The position numbers were made by a program, and so were the translations under genes. Source: Anaerolineae bacterium (GTDB lineage: Bacteria; Chloroflexota; Anaerolineae; Aggregatilineales; UBA2796). From it: 64,000 bases of DNA. This document shows positions 26,089 to 35,726 of this stretch, piece after piece; position 1 is the first letter of the stretch, and each line of letters starts with the position of its first letter. The notes beneath the pieces were generated by a model. It made no database searches, had not been told where the DNA came from, and saw nothing but the letters and a program-made list of their open reading frames with translations. The DNA is taken from NCBI GenBank assembly GCA_019637555.1, contig JAHBVK010000021.1:1-64000 (forward strand). Reading direction: 5' to 3'.

Positions 26089-26169
26089 GTATTGATAGCT
26101 TCAAACTATCCATATTGAGCATACTCAAAACGCGCCACAACGGAAATTCATTCTGCAATAGACAACAAA

Positions 26170-26197
26170 AAGCCCCGATAGTTGTATATCGAGGCTT
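26170..26197 (-). terminator. Terminator of the zinc-ribbon gene pair
   Basis: The arms AAGCCCCGATA and TATCGAGGCTT enclose a 6-nt loop. On the minus strand the hairpin is followed by TTTGTTG. It lies 29 nt after the stop at 26226. Confidence 0.8.
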
Positions 26198-26225
26198 GAA
26201 TTTTCAGCGTGAGTGGCACTAACAA

Positions 26226-26624
26226 TTAGTGCTTTTGCAACTCAGGACGGAACTTATACCCGTAAACGATCATGCCCTGAGCGCCTTCGGTACGCAGCTT
26301 ACGAGTCACCATCTCAACGCGCATCCCGATCTCAATGTCGCCTTCCAAGTCGGTGATCTGCGCTGTGACCATTGGTCCTTCGTCCAGCTTGATGATCGCT
26401 AGAACGTAAGGAGCCTGTTCTTCAAAGCCAGCAGGTGCGTCGGTGATGGTGGTGAAACTGTAGACTTCGCCCTTGCCACTGAATTGAAACAACGTTTTCG
26501 CCTCCGCCTCGCAGGCTGGACAAACATCCCGCGGGGGGAAGATATAATGCGCACAATTGGGGCATTTTTCGCCGACCAGCGCGTACCGCTGTGCTTTCAT
26601 GCGCCAATTTTGAGAGATTTGCAT
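26226..26624 (-). CDS. DUF35-type zinc ribbon/OB-fold protein
   Basis: A 132-residue protein of the OB-fold/DUF35 family, which accompanies thiolase-like and acyl-CoA enzymes. The N-terminal helix QNWRMKAQRYALVGEKC leads into a four-Cys zinc ribbon, CPNCAHYIFPPRDVCPACE. An OB domain follows: GEVYSFTTITDAPAGF, YVLAIIKLDEGPMVTAQITD and GMRVEMVTRKL. No thiolase or HMG-CoA synthase gene is near. It is downstream of a shorter paralogue at 26679. Confidence 0.88.
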   Translation of the reverse strand: MQISQNWRMKAQRYALVGEKCPNCAHYIFPPRDVCPACEAEAKTLFQFSGKGEVYSFTTITDAPAGFEEQAPYVLAIIKLDEGPMVTAQITDLEGDIEIGMRVEMVTRKLRTEGAQGMIVYGYKFRPELQKH

Positions 26625-26678
26625 AGCTAATTCCTCGCCCGTACTCGCACTTACAGCGTGATCTGATACCGCAGCGAA

Positions 26679-26879
26679 CTAACGCGCTGCGTTCAATTCA
26701 ACAAATGCTTCGGACTTTGCCGTGTCAATCTGAGCGACAAGCTTGGCTTTACGTTCTGTTTCACGGCAGTGCGGGCATTCCTCACGCGGGGGGAAGGTAA
26801 CCTGTTGGCACTTCTCGCACTTCAAACCCTGCAAACGATAACGTTGTGACTTCAAGCGCCAATTCTGTGCTACGTGCAT
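26679..26879 (-). CDS. Short DUF35 N-terminal zinc ribbon protein
   Basis: A 66-residue protein starting QNWRLKSQRYRLQGLKC after the first few residues, with a complete zinc ribbon CEKCQQVTFPPREECPHC. It is clearly related to the N-terminal 45 residues of the gene downstream but lacks the OB domain. The tail is charged and ends at a normal stop. ATG at 26879 has AGGAAG about 7 nt upstream; an upstream ATG at 26996 gives an unconvincing N-terminus. It is either a stand-alone ribbon protein or a truncated duplicate. Confidence 0.72.
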   Translation of the reverse strand: MHVAQNWRLKSQRYRLQGLKCEKCQQVTFPPREECPHCRETERKAKLVAQIDTAKSEAFVELNAAR

Positions 26880-27107
26880 TGCTGTACTTCCTATCATTAC
26901 TCGTTCAAACTGGCGACCAGCGCCAGCGGACTTGCGGTGTGACTTGAGAAAAATATAACAATAAAGTAGTGGCGAAGAACTCTCAAAACCTATCACACAA
27001 CGGTCTGATAGCTGTCATGATAGCTATTTGCGATGGGTTAGTAAGAGGCTGCGAGCAGATTTCTGAGGCTTGTTGGGCAGCTAGGAAGTCGCGATAGATC
27101 GAGATCG

Positions 27108-29822
27108 CTAGTGCGAACCGAACCACGCTTTGCTCTCGGCGGTCAGATCGGCTAAGGGCGCTTTAATGATCGTGCAGGGCGGCAAACTTTCAAGGAACAG
27201 ACGTCCATAATCTTTGCTGGTCATGCGCCGATCCAGGATCACGAACATACTCCGCTGAGCCGGGACATGCGGCAGGCGGTTGAAGGCTTGCCGATAACGC
27301 AGGATCGCATCGGGGATCATGTAATCGTTGAATGAATCGTCGGCGCTCTCGCTGCGTGCTGCCACCAGTGGATCACTGGGGACAGCGAAGGGTAAACGGG
27401 TGATCACGACGGCGGCTAATTCTTCGGCTGTGAAGGCTGCGCCATCCCAGAATTGGCGTCCGCCGAGGAGAACGCCACGCTCAGCCGCGCGGAAACTTTC
27501 CAGCAGCACCTGTTCACTCGTGCCGTCGGATTGATCGAAGACGGTAATATCGCCCAATGCCAGACGCGCGGCGATGTTCTGCGCCGACTGGCGGAGCTGC
27601 GTAAAGCTGGTGAACAACCCGAGCAAGCGACCATTGGTCACGCTGGCAAGTTCGATGATCGCGCGTTCGAGCGCCCGCTGATACTTATCACGTTCGGCGG
27701 GTTCAGGCATATCCGTTGGCAAGAAGATGGCAGTGGTTTGCTGCCAATCAATAGTGCTGCTGATCACTTGCTCGGCAACGCGATCCTCTGCTGCGCCCAA
27801 ACGTTCGCGGATGAAGCCGAACGATCCGCCCGTGCGTAGTGTGCTGCCCATCAGCACCACCGAGCGTTTGCTCTCCCATAAATGTTCGCGGATCAAACCA
27901 CCGATCTGGATCGGTGCGGCGTGCAGCGACAGGCGAAAGTTATCGCGCGAGAATTCGATCCAGTAGGTAGTATTCTCGCGGGGATTGTTCAAACAAGCTT
28001 TCAGATCGCTTCGCAGCGTCTCCAAATAATGTGCCGCCGCTCGTGTACCGCTGATCAACGGTTCCAGATCGCTGATCGTATACTTACTGCGCAGCGTAGT
28101 GAGCTGCCGCGAGATAGTGTGCAGCGCAATCGTGATCCCATCCATGAAATCGTCAAGGATACTCAGAGCTTCGTGTACGGGACCAAATGCTGACTTTTCG
28201 CGCAGTGCCTGACTCAGCCGCGTGTAGACCACAAATTCGCTATTGCTGAGGTAATTGCCGCCTTCCAGAAAGCTGTAGATCGTTTTGAACAGCGCATCCA
28301 CATGATGATCCATTTTGCTGATCGTGCTGGCGACGGTAGCGATGTAGCGATTCAGTTGCTCGAACACCTGCGGCGAGAGCGAGTCTTTGAGGCTGCTGAT
28401 CACATTACCGAGCAAGCCGCGCTGCCCCGTGCCCATATCCGCCAACCGGATTTTGATCGCATCGGCATCAACGCGCCAGCGCAAACTGCGAGTCGCCGCT
28501 TCTTCCAGTGCGTGAGCGTCGTCAACGATCACCTGAGAATAATCTGGCAGCACCGGACTACCTGCCTCGGCGTCCGCGATCATCAAGCCGTGATCGACCA
28601 CAATCGTTTGAGCATCTTCCGCTTTTTGCCGCGCGTGGAAGAAGGGGCAGATGCCATCAAGTTCCGCCTGACAGCGCTCGATGGTGCAGTTTTCATCCTG
28701 AGCGCTCAAGCGTGCCCACGCGCCGTACTCCGCCGGACCGCGCAGCGATACATGATCCCGATCTCCGGCAGCTTCACCATGCAAATGCAGCGCACACAGG
28801 ATTTTCGCCAGCACGCGCACTTCTTCTACGCTGGTCGGCAGCCGCTGACGCAGTGTTTGCACACGGGCTGGACAGAGATAATGTTCGCGCCCTTTCAAAT
28901 ATGCTGTCGCGGCTGTAGGCACAACTGCCGTACCGAGATCGCCGCTGCTGGTCGCCACCAGAACGCGATCCTCTGACTCCGGTTCGGCGTCTGCGCTTGA
29001 CTGCCATGCCGCCACGCCATTCAACGCCGCGCCCAAACGCTCGTAAGCTGGATCGATTTCGAGAATCAGATGCCGATCTGTGGACAGCGCCTCGCTGACC
29101 GCCTGAGCCACCGCAGAATCCGCACTTGGCAGCGGATCGCTCGGACGATCATCGGCGTTCTGACGCTGGTTGGCTGGCGCGGGAGCGGTAAACAGGGTCG
29201 CCGTCGTCGGCAGTGTGACGTTTTCAGCGGCGCGGATCGCCAGCGCTTCCTGAAAGGGCAGTACACCACGCCACGGCAAATTCTGCGTGATGGTGACGAT
29301 CTCCTGGAGCAGCGCAACAGGGACAGCTTGCAGCCGCTGCCACAGAGTCATGTAGACTCGCGCCGTGGCAAACGAGTCCGCCAGTGCACGGTGATAACTG
29401 CCTTCCGGCTCGAGTTGAAGTTCTTGCATCAGCGCGTTGAGGTTATAGCGTGGTGTGCCCGGCAGCAGCACCGATGCCAGTTCATAGGTATCAATTGCCC
29501 GATGCGATTTGAGCACGCCAGCGCGGTTGAGGAACTTGAGATCGAACTCAACATTATGACCGAGCAGCAGGGCATCACCCACAAATTCGTTGAGGCGGGG
29601 CAGTACAGCAGGCAGCTTCGGCGCACCGATCAGGTCTTCCTGCCGGATACCCGTGATCGAAGTGATCCGCGCTGGAATCGCCGTGCCGGGATCAACCAGC
29701 GTGCTGAAGGTCTCTAAAATGTTCTCGCCCTGAAACTTGACCGCGCCGATCTCGATGATTTCCGCCGTGTTGGCGTCAAGTCCAGTGGTCTCAAGATCAA
29801 TGGCGACGATGACGTCGCGCAT
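27108..29822 (-). CDS. DnaQ-like exonuclease fused to a degenerate DinG-type helicase
   Basis: A 904-residue protein. Residues 1-165 are a DEDDh 3'-5' exonuclease with all catalytic residues: Asp9 and Glu11 in AIDLETTGLD, Asp94 in HNVEFDLKF, and His144/Asp149 in YHRALADSF. The rest aligns in layout with DinG/XPD helicases. Four iron-sulfur-type cysteines are kept (Cys317, Cys379, Cys384, Cys392), and a DEAH-like VDDAH is at 434-437. However, the Walker A position reads LILEIDPAYERLGAAL, with no GxGKT/S, and motif VI reads RQAFNRLPHV, without the usual QxxGRxxR. ATP-driven unwinding is therefore unlikely. S. aureus DinG is a known case of a helicase turned nuclease. Confidence 0.85.
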   Translation of the reverse strand: MRDVIVAIDLETTGLDANTAEIIEIGAVKFQGENILETFSTLVDPGTAIPARITSITGIRQEDLIGAPKLPAVLPRLNEFVGDALLLGHNVEFDLKFLNRAGVLKSHRAIDTYELASVLLPGTPRYNLNALMQELQLEPEGSYHRALADSFATARVYMTLWQRLQAVPVALLQEIVTITQNLPWRGVLPFQEALAIRAAENVTLPTTATLFTAPAPANQRQNADDRPSDPLPSADSAVAQAVSEALSTDRHLILEIDPAYERLGAALNGVAAWQSSADAEPESEDRVLVATSSGDLGTAVVPTAATAYLKGREHYLCPARVQTLRQRLPTSVEEVRVLAKILCALHLHGEAAGDRDHVSLRGPAEYGAWARLSAQDENCTIERCQAELDGICPFFHARQKAEDAQTIVVDHGLMIADAEAGSPVLPDYSQVIVDDAHALEEAATRSLRWRVDADAIKIRLADMGTGQRGLLGNVISSLKDSLSPQVFEQLNRYIATVASTISKMDHHVDALFKTIYSFLEGGNYLSNSEFVVYTRLSQALREKSAFGPVHEALSILDDFMDGITIALHTISRQLTTLRSKYTISDLEPLISGTRAAAHYLETLRSDLKACLNNPRENTTYWIEFSRDNFRLSLHAAPIQIGGLIREHLWESKRSVVLMGSTLRTGGSFGFIRERLGAAEDRVAEQVISSTIDWQQTTAIFLPTDMPEPAERDKYQRALERAIIELASVTNGRLLGLFTSFTQLRQSAQNIAARLALGDITVFDQSDGTSEQVLLESFRAAERGVLLGGRQFWDGAAFTAEELAAVVITRLPFAVPSDPLVAARSESADDSFNDYMIPDAILRYRQAFNRLPHVPAQRSMFVILDRRMTSKDYGRLFLESLPPCTIIKAPLADLTAESKAWFGSH

Positions 29823-29854
29823 ACTGCTATCCGTTCTAATCGTACCTATGGTTA

Positions 29855-30307
29855 CTACAACTGATCTTCTTCAAAGCCGCGCACTTTGTTGAAGCGGCGG
29901 AGGAAACGATCTTCTTTCTGGAAGGAAGCATTCAAAAAACTATTCACGATCTCTCTCGCCAACTCGATGCCCACGATCCGCGCACCTAAGCAGAGTACGT
30001 TCATATTGTCATGCTCAACGCCCTGATGAGCACTGTAAGTATCGTGACACAATCCCGCGTAGATGCCTCTGAATTTGTTGGCAGCTACCGAGACTCCGAC
30101 GCCACTGCCGCACACGATCACGCCGCGATCCGCTTGACCGCTTGTGAGCGCCTGCGCGACTCGTTCCGCCACATCGGGATAGTCGGCAGGCACGGCAGCG
30201 GTATCAACACCAAGATCGCTGACGTCGAGATTTTGCTTGTTCAGAAAGGCGATGATCGACTGTTTGAGATCATAGCCAGCGTGATCAGCAGCGATCACTA
30301 TTTTCAT
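29855..30307 (-). CDS. rpiB: Ribose-5-phosphate isomerase B
   Basis: Interconverts ribose 5-phosphate and ribulose 5-phosphate in the pentose phosphate pathway; 150 residues. Signatures include VIAADHAGYDLK at the N-terminus, the catalytic cysteine and phosphate loop in VIVCGSGVGVSVAANKFRGI, and GARIVGIELAREIVNSFL. ATG at 30307 has GGAG 6 nt upstream and is preferred over an ATG at 30319. It sits 33 nt from the exonuclease gene and downstream of transketolase, another pentose phosphate enzyme. Confidence 0.95.
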   Translation of the reverse strand: MKIVIAADHAGYDLKQSIIAFLNKQNLDVSDLGVDTAAVPADYPDVAERVAQALTSGQADRGVIVCGSGVGVSVAANKFRGIYAGLCHDTYSAHQGVEHDNMNVLCLGARIVGIELAREIVNSFLNASFQKEDRFLRRFNKVRGFEEDQL

Positions 30308-30399
30308 TGTCGGCTCCATTGTTCGTAAATCAGCGAAGGCACATCGGCTTCTCCGCTGATGATCTTCTGTTGTGCAACAATGATCGGTAAGTAGAGATT

Positions 30400-30447
30400 A
30401 CCCTCACCCCAACCCTTCTAACCGCGAGGGGTTGGGGGATGAGGGCT
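30400..30447. repeat. CCTCACCCC-type palindromic repeat
   Basis: CCCTCACCCCAACCC faces GGGTTGGGGGATGAGGG across a short centre, between tkt and rpiB. It may form a terminator-like hairpin. Confidence 0.7.
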
Positions 30448-30476
30448 ACTGCTACTCATTGTAGCAGTTCTGGCGA

Positions 30477-32510
30477 TCACTTGCCGAGCAGTTGCTTGAC
30501 CGCGTCGACAGCTGCGGCAGTGGTGATCCCTAGTTTCTCGTAGACCACCTCATAAGGTGCGGATGCGCCGAAGCGTTCCAAGCCTACGATCTTGCCGTTC
30601 GCGCCGACCCACTCGTGCCAACCGAAGGGCACTGCCGCTTCGATGGCAACTCGCGCTTGAATCGCGGGTGGCAACACCTGATCGCGGTAACTTTGATCCT
30701 GATGTCGGAACAGCTCGAAGCTGGGCATGCTGACGACGCGCACCTGAATCCCTTGTTTGGCAAGTTCCTCGCGTGCCGCCATTGCCAGCGAAACTTCCGA
30801 GCCAGTGCTGATGATGATCGCTGCTGGCTTACCACCATCGGCTTCCGCCTTGATGTAAGCGCCGCGTGCCACTCCATCCATCACACCATCGGGAGCGAAC
30901 ACGGGCAGTTTCTGGCGGGTGAACACCAGAACCGTCGGACGCGTTTGCTGCATCGCCACTTTCCATGCCGCTACTGTTTCGTTGTGATCGGCAGGGCGCA
31001 GTACCGTCATATTGGGAATCGCCCGTAATGCCGCCAACTGCTCAATCGGCTGGTGCGTCGGACCATCCTCGCCCACGCCAATGCTGTCGTGCGTGAATAT
31101 GAAGATCGGGGCGATGTTCATCAGTGCCGCCAAGCGCATCGGTGGGCGCATGTAATCGGAGAAGGTCATAAAGGTAGCGGTGTACGGCTTGATGATCCCG
31201 CCGTGCAGCACTAACCCGTTGGTGATCGCGCCCATGGCGTGTTCACGCACCCCGAATTGCAGGTTGCGCGCGGTGTGGTTCGCTGAGGAGTATAAAGGCA
31301 GTCCTGTGATCAGCGTTTTGGTCGAGCCGGAAAGGTCTGCATCGCCACCGATCATCGTCGGAATATGCTTGGCAATAGCGTTCAGCGCCACGCCGTTGGA
31401 GTCGCGGGTAGCGGCGGCTTTGCTGCCAGCCGGTTGCAGCAGCGCGGGCAGATCGGCATCCCAACCATCAGGCAGTTTGCCAGCCAACGCCAGTTCATAC
31501 TGCGTCGCCAGATCGGGGTATGCCTTCTTCCATGCGTCGTAGGTGGCTTGCCAGTCAGCCTCCCACTTCGCGCCGTTGTCAATTGCCTCGCGGAAGTGTT
31601 CCAGCGCCTCGCCGGGGATGAAGAATGGTTCTTCCACCTGCCAGCCGAGTGCTTGCTTGGTCAACTTGACTTCTTCCGCACCTAGCGGTTCACCGTGCGC
31701 TTTTGAGGTACCTTGCTTGTTGGGGCTGCCGTAGCCGATCACGGTACGGACATCGATCAGAGTCGGGCGGTTAGGTTCCGCCTGCGCCTGCTTGATCGCA
31801 TCGCTGATCGCCTTGAGATCGTTACCGTTGGCGACGTGCAGCGTCTGCCAGCCGTAAGCCTCGAAGCGCAGCATCACATTCTCGCTGAATGCCGCCGCCG
31901 TATCGTTGGAGAGCATCACTTTATTATCGTCGTAAAAGACGATCAGCTTGCCCAATTTGAGATGTCCAGCTAACGAGGCAGCTTCGCTGGCAACTCCTTC
32001 CATCAAGTCGCCATCGCCTACGATCACGTAGGTATAGTGATCGATGATCTTGTGATCGGGACGGTTGAAGGTGGCAGCAAGGAAAGTTTCTGCCCATGCC
32101 ATACCAACAGCGTTGCCGATGCCCTGTCCCAACGGTCCGGTGGTCGTTTCCACACCGGGTGTATCACCGTACTCAGGATGCCCCGGCGTTTCACTGCCAT
32201 ACTGACGGAAGTTTTTGATCTCATCGAGAGATAGCTCGTAGCCCGTCAGATGCAGCAGCGCATACAGCAGCATCGAGCCATGTCCGGCAGAAAGCACAAA
32301 TCGGTCACGGTTCGCCCAGTGCGGGTTGTGGGGATTATGTTTGAGGAAGCGCGTCCATAGTGCATATGCCATCGGGGCAGCGCCCAGCGGCAGTCCGGGG
32401 TGACCGGAGTTCGCCTTCTGGACGGCATCCACCGCCAGAAAGCGAATCGTGTTGACGGCGAGTGTATCCAATGCCGTCCCATCTTTTGAAGGTGCGTTTG
32501 TCGCAGTCAC
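30477..32510 (-). CDS. tkt: Transketolase
   Basis: Thiamine-diphosphate enzyme that transfers two-carbon units between sugar phosphates; 677 residues, full length. The thiamine and metal site is visible as [11 protein letters not shown] followed by [19 protein letters not shown]. The substrate residues are in [19 protein letters not shown] and [18 protein letters not shown]. The catalytic Glu lies in [14 protein letters not shown]. Transketolase and rpiB on the same strand suggest a pentose phosphate pair, and xylulokinase about 12 kb away could feed the same pathway. Confidence 0.97.
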   Translation of the reverse strand: MTATNAPSKDGTALDTLAVNTIRFLAVDAVQKANSGHPGLPLGAAPMAYALWTRFLKHNPHNPHWANRDRFVLSAGHGSMLLYALLHLTGYELSLDEIKNFRQYGSETPGHPEYGDTPGVETTTGPLGQGIGNAVGMAWAETFLAATFNRPDHKIIDHYTYVIVGDGDLMEGVASEAASLAGHLKLGKLIVFYDDNKVMLSNDTAAAFSENVMLRFEAYGWQTLHVANGNDLKAISDAIKQAQAEPNRPTLIDVRTVIGYGSPNKQGTSKAHGEPLGAEEVKLTKQALGWQVEEPFFIPGEALEHFREAIDNGAKWEADWQATYDAWKKAYPDLATQYELALAGKLPDGWDADLPALLQPAGSKAAATRDSNGVALNAIAKHIPTMIGGDADLSGSTKTLITGLPLYSSANHTARNLQFGVREHAMGAITNGLVLHGGIIKPYTATFMTFSDYMRPPMRLAALMNIAPIFIFTHDSIGVGEDGPTHQPIEQLAALRAIPNMTVLRPADHNETVAAWKVAMQQTRPTVLVFTRQKLPVFAPDGVMDGVARGAYIKAEADGGKPAAIIISTGSEVSLAMAAREELAKQGIQVRVVSMPSFELFRHQDQSYRDQVLPPAIQARVAIEAAVPFGWHEWVGANGKIVGLERFGASAPYEVVYEKLGITTAAAVDAVKQLLGK

Positions 32511-32577
32511 AAAGTGCTCCTATAGTCTGTTCGAGATGCCATAACCTCTTAGAACAGATTATAGCCGCAGATCGCAC

Positions 32578-33954
32578 TTACGGATTGGTGCCAGAGGGTA
32601 ACGAAGTCGGATTGTTATTCGAGCCAGTCAATCCAGTCGTATCGGCGGCACAGCGGAAGCCTAGATTCGGCTCCAAGCTCTCCGGCGGCACTTCGCGGCG
32701 GTGCACTGCGCGTGCGAACAGCGGAATCGTTGACCAATCGCCGCCGCGCGTCACTTTGGCAGTACCACTCGCCGGACCCTTGGGATCGATGGCGTTGGCT
32801 GGCGTGTTGGCATAGGCATTGGCATCGTACCAGTCGGAGACCCACTCGGAAACATTGCCCGACATATTGAAGATGCCCGTCGGCGTCGCGCCGCTGGGAT
32901 AAGAATTGACATCATTCGCGCCGTTCTGCTGCGTCGGGCGCGAGGTCAACGCCAATTTCCCTTCGGGATCCCAGAAATTTCCCCACGGATAGATGTTGCC
33001 GTTGGGACCGCGTGCGGCGTATTCCCACTCCGCTTCTGTCGGCAAGCGGCGGCTAATCGCACGGCAGTAAGCATCTGCACCATACCACGAGACGTAGGTG
33101 ATCGGGCGCAGATTGAACAGCGGGTTAGAGACTTTATAGGTTACGCCGTCGAAACTGATCTGGCTGAACTGCTTCTCGGTGGTGGTCGCTGCGCACAGTG
33201 TACCGCCACAAGCGCTCTTGTGGCTGTTGGGACCAAGCGAGTTAAGGAAGGCGACGAACTGTTCCGTCGTTACTTCGTATTTTTCAATAGCGAAAGCGTT
33301 GATCGCCACGTCATGCTCAGGGAATGAGTCCTGTACGTAAGCCGGATCGCAGTTAGTCGCCTTATCTCGATCCGCGCAGTCTTGTAATGCCCGCGTCGTT
33401 TCGGTTAGCGTAGTGCCCATCTTGAAGGGGCTGGACGGCAGATCGATCAACTGTGTAGTGATCGAAGACAGTGAGGTCGTGCTCGCGCCACCAGCGGTAC
33501 TGGTGCCGATATCCGGTAAGCCAGTGCCAGCGGTTGCGCCATCAATGGTGGGCAGCGGCGTCGGCGCGACAATCTGTGTGCCTGATGGGGTACTTTGAAT
33601 CGTGATGGCGCTGGTGGTCGGTTGACTGCCAATTGCCGTCGGCTGCACCAGATACGGTGTTGCCGTCGGCACTCCACTCTGGCTGCCCGGAACAGTCGCA
33701 GATGGCTGCGAGGGCGTCTCGGTGTCAGCGACAGGTTCCGTCGGTGTGACGGGTTCAGGCGTCGCCGTGATGATGATCGTTTCCGGTGATGCCGCAATCG
33801 TTGGATTCTGTGCCACACCGGGGATGTTCAACGTCCAGAAATTGAGCGCGTACGTGCCAACGCACAAGACGCCAGAGCAACCGAGTCCCAAGACCAACCC
33901 GATCAACATCCACTGCCAACTACTATCGCGTGTCCGTCCGCGTAATGAACTCAT
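32578..33954 (-). CDS. Membrane-anchored FGE/SUMF1-fold protein without the catalytic Cys pair
   Basis: A 458-residue protein. An N-terminal membrane helix (WQWMLIGLVLGLGCSGVLCVG) and a Thr/Pro/Ser-rich stalk of about 130 residues put the C-terminal domain outside the cytoplasm. That domain has the formylglycine-generating-enzyme fold: EHDVAINAFAIEKYEVTTEQF, RLPTEAEWEYAARGPNG, YPWGNFW, SGNVSEWVSDWY, VTRGGDWST and NLGFRCA. The CxxxxC pair that makes formylglycine is not seen; the region reads RAVHRREVPPES. It is therefore more likely a binding or non-sulfatase-activating member. The stalk resembles that of the Ser/Thr kinase at 40964. Confidence 0.82.
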   Translation of the reverse strand: MSSLRGRTRDSSWQWMLIGLVLGLGCSGVLCVGTYALNFWTLNIPGVAQNPTIAASPETIIITATPEPVTPTEPVADTETPSQPSATVPGSQSGVPTATPYLVQPTAIGSQPTTSAITIQSTPSGTQIVAPTPLPTIDGATAGTGLPDIGTSTAGGASTTSLSSITTQLIDLPSSPFKMGTTLTETTRALQDCADRDKATNCDPAYVQDSFPEHDVAINAFAIEKYEVTTEQFVAFLNSLGPNSHKSACGGTLCAATTTEKQFSQISFDGVTYKVSNPLFNLRPITYVSWYGADAYCRAISRRLPTEAEWEYAARGPNGNIYPWGNFWDPEGKLALTSRPTQQNGANDVNSYPSGATPTGIFNMSGNVSEWVSDWYDANAYANTPANAIDPKGPASGTAKVTRGGDWSTIPLFARAVHRREVPPESLEPNLGFRCAADTTGLTGSNNNPTSLPSGTNP

Positions 33955-34263
33955 CTGCCGCTTACTCTCCTCAAATCTCCGCTAGGCTCTCCACCCCAAC
34001 TGCTACCAGATTCGTTTTCTGTTGGGCGGAATGCAGCAGGGTATCATACCGCTACAACGAGCCTTTATAAAGCGTCAGGAAATCAGCGTAGGTCAAGCGC
34101 CATGTGATCGCTGTCAATGTATTTTCTGCTCAAGGGTAGACCAATTGCTAGCGATTCCTGAAAAAATCGTCAAAAATCTGTCACCGGATATTAATCAGAC
34201 TCAAAACATACTATCATATTTAGCAATGCTCTTTACGTCTTTTAGTTGTTCTTGAGTCTATTT
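33955..34263. other. Divergent intergenic region, no gene seen
   Basis: 309 bp between the FGE-fold gene and the hybrid kinase. The last 120 bp are AT-rich and likely hold the kinase promoter, but no convincing -35/-10 pair was fixed. Confidence 0.4.
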
Positions 34264-35457
34264 ATGCAGCAGTTGCCGCCGATCATGACCGAAAACCTTT
34301 ATGATGATCTCGACTTTGCCGAGAAGCCGCAGACCGTGCTTGTTGTTGAAGACGAGCGTGATTTACGCAAGGGCATCGAGTTGATGCTCAAGCTGGAAAA
34401 ATTCGTGGTAGTCACCGCTGGCGATGGGCGGGAAGCGCTGGAAATGCTGGAGTCGGGCAGATGCCGACCAGACATTATCGTCAGCGATATCAAGATGCCG
34501 CGCATGGATGGCTACGGCTTACTCGATGCCGTCCGCCTGATGCCCGACATCGGACCGATCCCCTTCATCTTCCTGACTGCCTTTGGTTCGTCGGAATTCA
34601 TGAACGCCGCGCACGAACGTGGTGTTGATGAGTATCTGGTCAAACCGTTCGATCCGCATCGACTCGTGGTAGTGGTTCGCAACAAGCTACGCCGCGCCGA
34701 GGTGTTCCGTCGCTATGCGGAGGAGCAGCTCAACCGTGCTCGTCAGCACATTATTGAGGTGCTTTCGCACGAACTGCGTACTCCGCTGACTACTGTACTC
34801 GGTGCGTTCGATATTCTGGAAGCGGCAGTCGCCCCCGCCAATGAGGAAGAGCCGATCCACGTGGAAGAAGTACAGTTCAGCATGAACATCATGCGCGTCG
34901 GCATCCGTCGGCTTAACCGCATGATGGAGCAGACGCTGCGCTATGCCGACATCCTGAACGGACACCTGCGCCTACAATTCCACAATGTCGGACATCCCTT
35001 CGATGTCAGAACACTGCTCGACAAGACAATCCAGATGGCACAGCTTGATTTTGAAACCAAGCAAGTGACGCTGGATGTGCAGATCGATCTGCCACATGGA
35101 CTGCGGGTAGTCGCCGTACCTGCGCCGTTGGTGGCGGGACTCTATGAAGTGCTGCGCAATGCTGCAAACTTCAGTCAGGTAGGGCAGACGGTGTGTCTGA
35201 CGGCGGAACATGTGGGGAACAATATCTGCATCGTGATCCGCGACGAGGGTCGAGGTATTCAAGATAAGGACGAACACAGCGTCTTTCAGCCGATGGTGCA
35301 GTCGAACCGCATCAAGCAGGAACAGCAAGGCTTGGGCTTAGGGTTAGCTATTGCCAAAGGCACGATCCAGATTCATCGCGGCGACATCCAATTGGAAACG
35401 GCGTGGGGCAAGGGCACACAGGTGACCATTCATCTGCCTGTCGCTGATCAGCACTAG
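34264..35457 (+). CDS. Response regulator-histidine kinase hybrid
   Basis: Soluble signalling protein of about 397 residues. An N-terminal receiver domain (about 25-145) has the phospho-acceptor Asp in IIVSDIKMPRMDGYG, acidic residues in VVEDERD and the Lys in DEYLVKPFDP. A HisKA helix follows, with His in IIEVLSHELRTPLTTVLG, then an HATPase domain with N box NAANFSQ, G1 IRDEGRGI and G2 GLGLGLAIAKG. This REC-HisKA-HATPase order suits a kinase whose activity is set by its own receiver. ATG at 34264, ATG at 34285 and TTG at 34246 are all possible starts. No cognate sensor is adjacent. Confidence 0.88.
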   Translation: MQQLPPIMTENLYDDLDFAEKPQTVLVVEDERDLRKGIELMLKLEKFVVVTAGDGREALEMLESGRCRPDIIVSDIKMPRMDGYGLLDAVRLMPDIGPIPFIFLTAFGSSEFMNAAHERGVDEYLVKPFDPHRLVVVVRNKLRRAEVFRRYAEEQLNRARQHIIEVLSHELRTPLTTVLGAFDILEAAVAPANEEEPIHVEEVQFSMNIMRVGIRRLNRMMEQTLRYADILNGHLRLQFHNVGHPFDVRTLLDKTIQMAQLDFETKQVTLDVQIDLPHGLRVVAVPAPLVAGLYEVLRNAANFSQVGQTVCLTAEHVGNNICIVIRDEGRGIQDKDEHSVFQPMVQSNRIKQEQQGLGLGLAIAKGTIQIHRGDIQLETAWGKGTQVTIHLPVADQH

Positions 35458-35485
35458 CATTTGTAACGCACTTCCAGAATCGAAA

Positions 35486-35511
35486 GAAGCCGGAACATCA
35501 AGTCCGGCTTC
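35486..35511 (+). terminator. Terminator of the hybrid kinase gene
   Basis: The arms GAAGCCGGA and TCCGGCTTC enclose an 8-nt loop and are followed by TTCGTTTTC. It lies 28 nt after the stop. The next 215 bp to 35726 hold nothing recognised. Confidence 0.78.
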
Positions 35512-35726
35512 TTCGTTTTCGCTTGTAAAGTGAAACCGACGCTATAGCACCGGAATGAAACCAGATGCCACGCAAATCCTCGCTAGACGCAGTTTGATCG
35601 GCGCGAGGCGGAGTGATCCGGTTGGCGCTTGTTGTTGTGGGGCAGATGCTTTGTGGCATTCAGTCAAGGCGTTAGGCAGCGGATCAGCGCGTGATCAGCA
35701 TCCGGTGATCGTTTGCTGAGAATGTA

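Noticed and set aside
32578..33954. Sulfatase-activating formylglycine-generating enzyme
   Set aside because: The FGE fold is clear but the expected CxxxxC catalytic pair near the C-terminus is absent, and no sulfatase gene is in the window.
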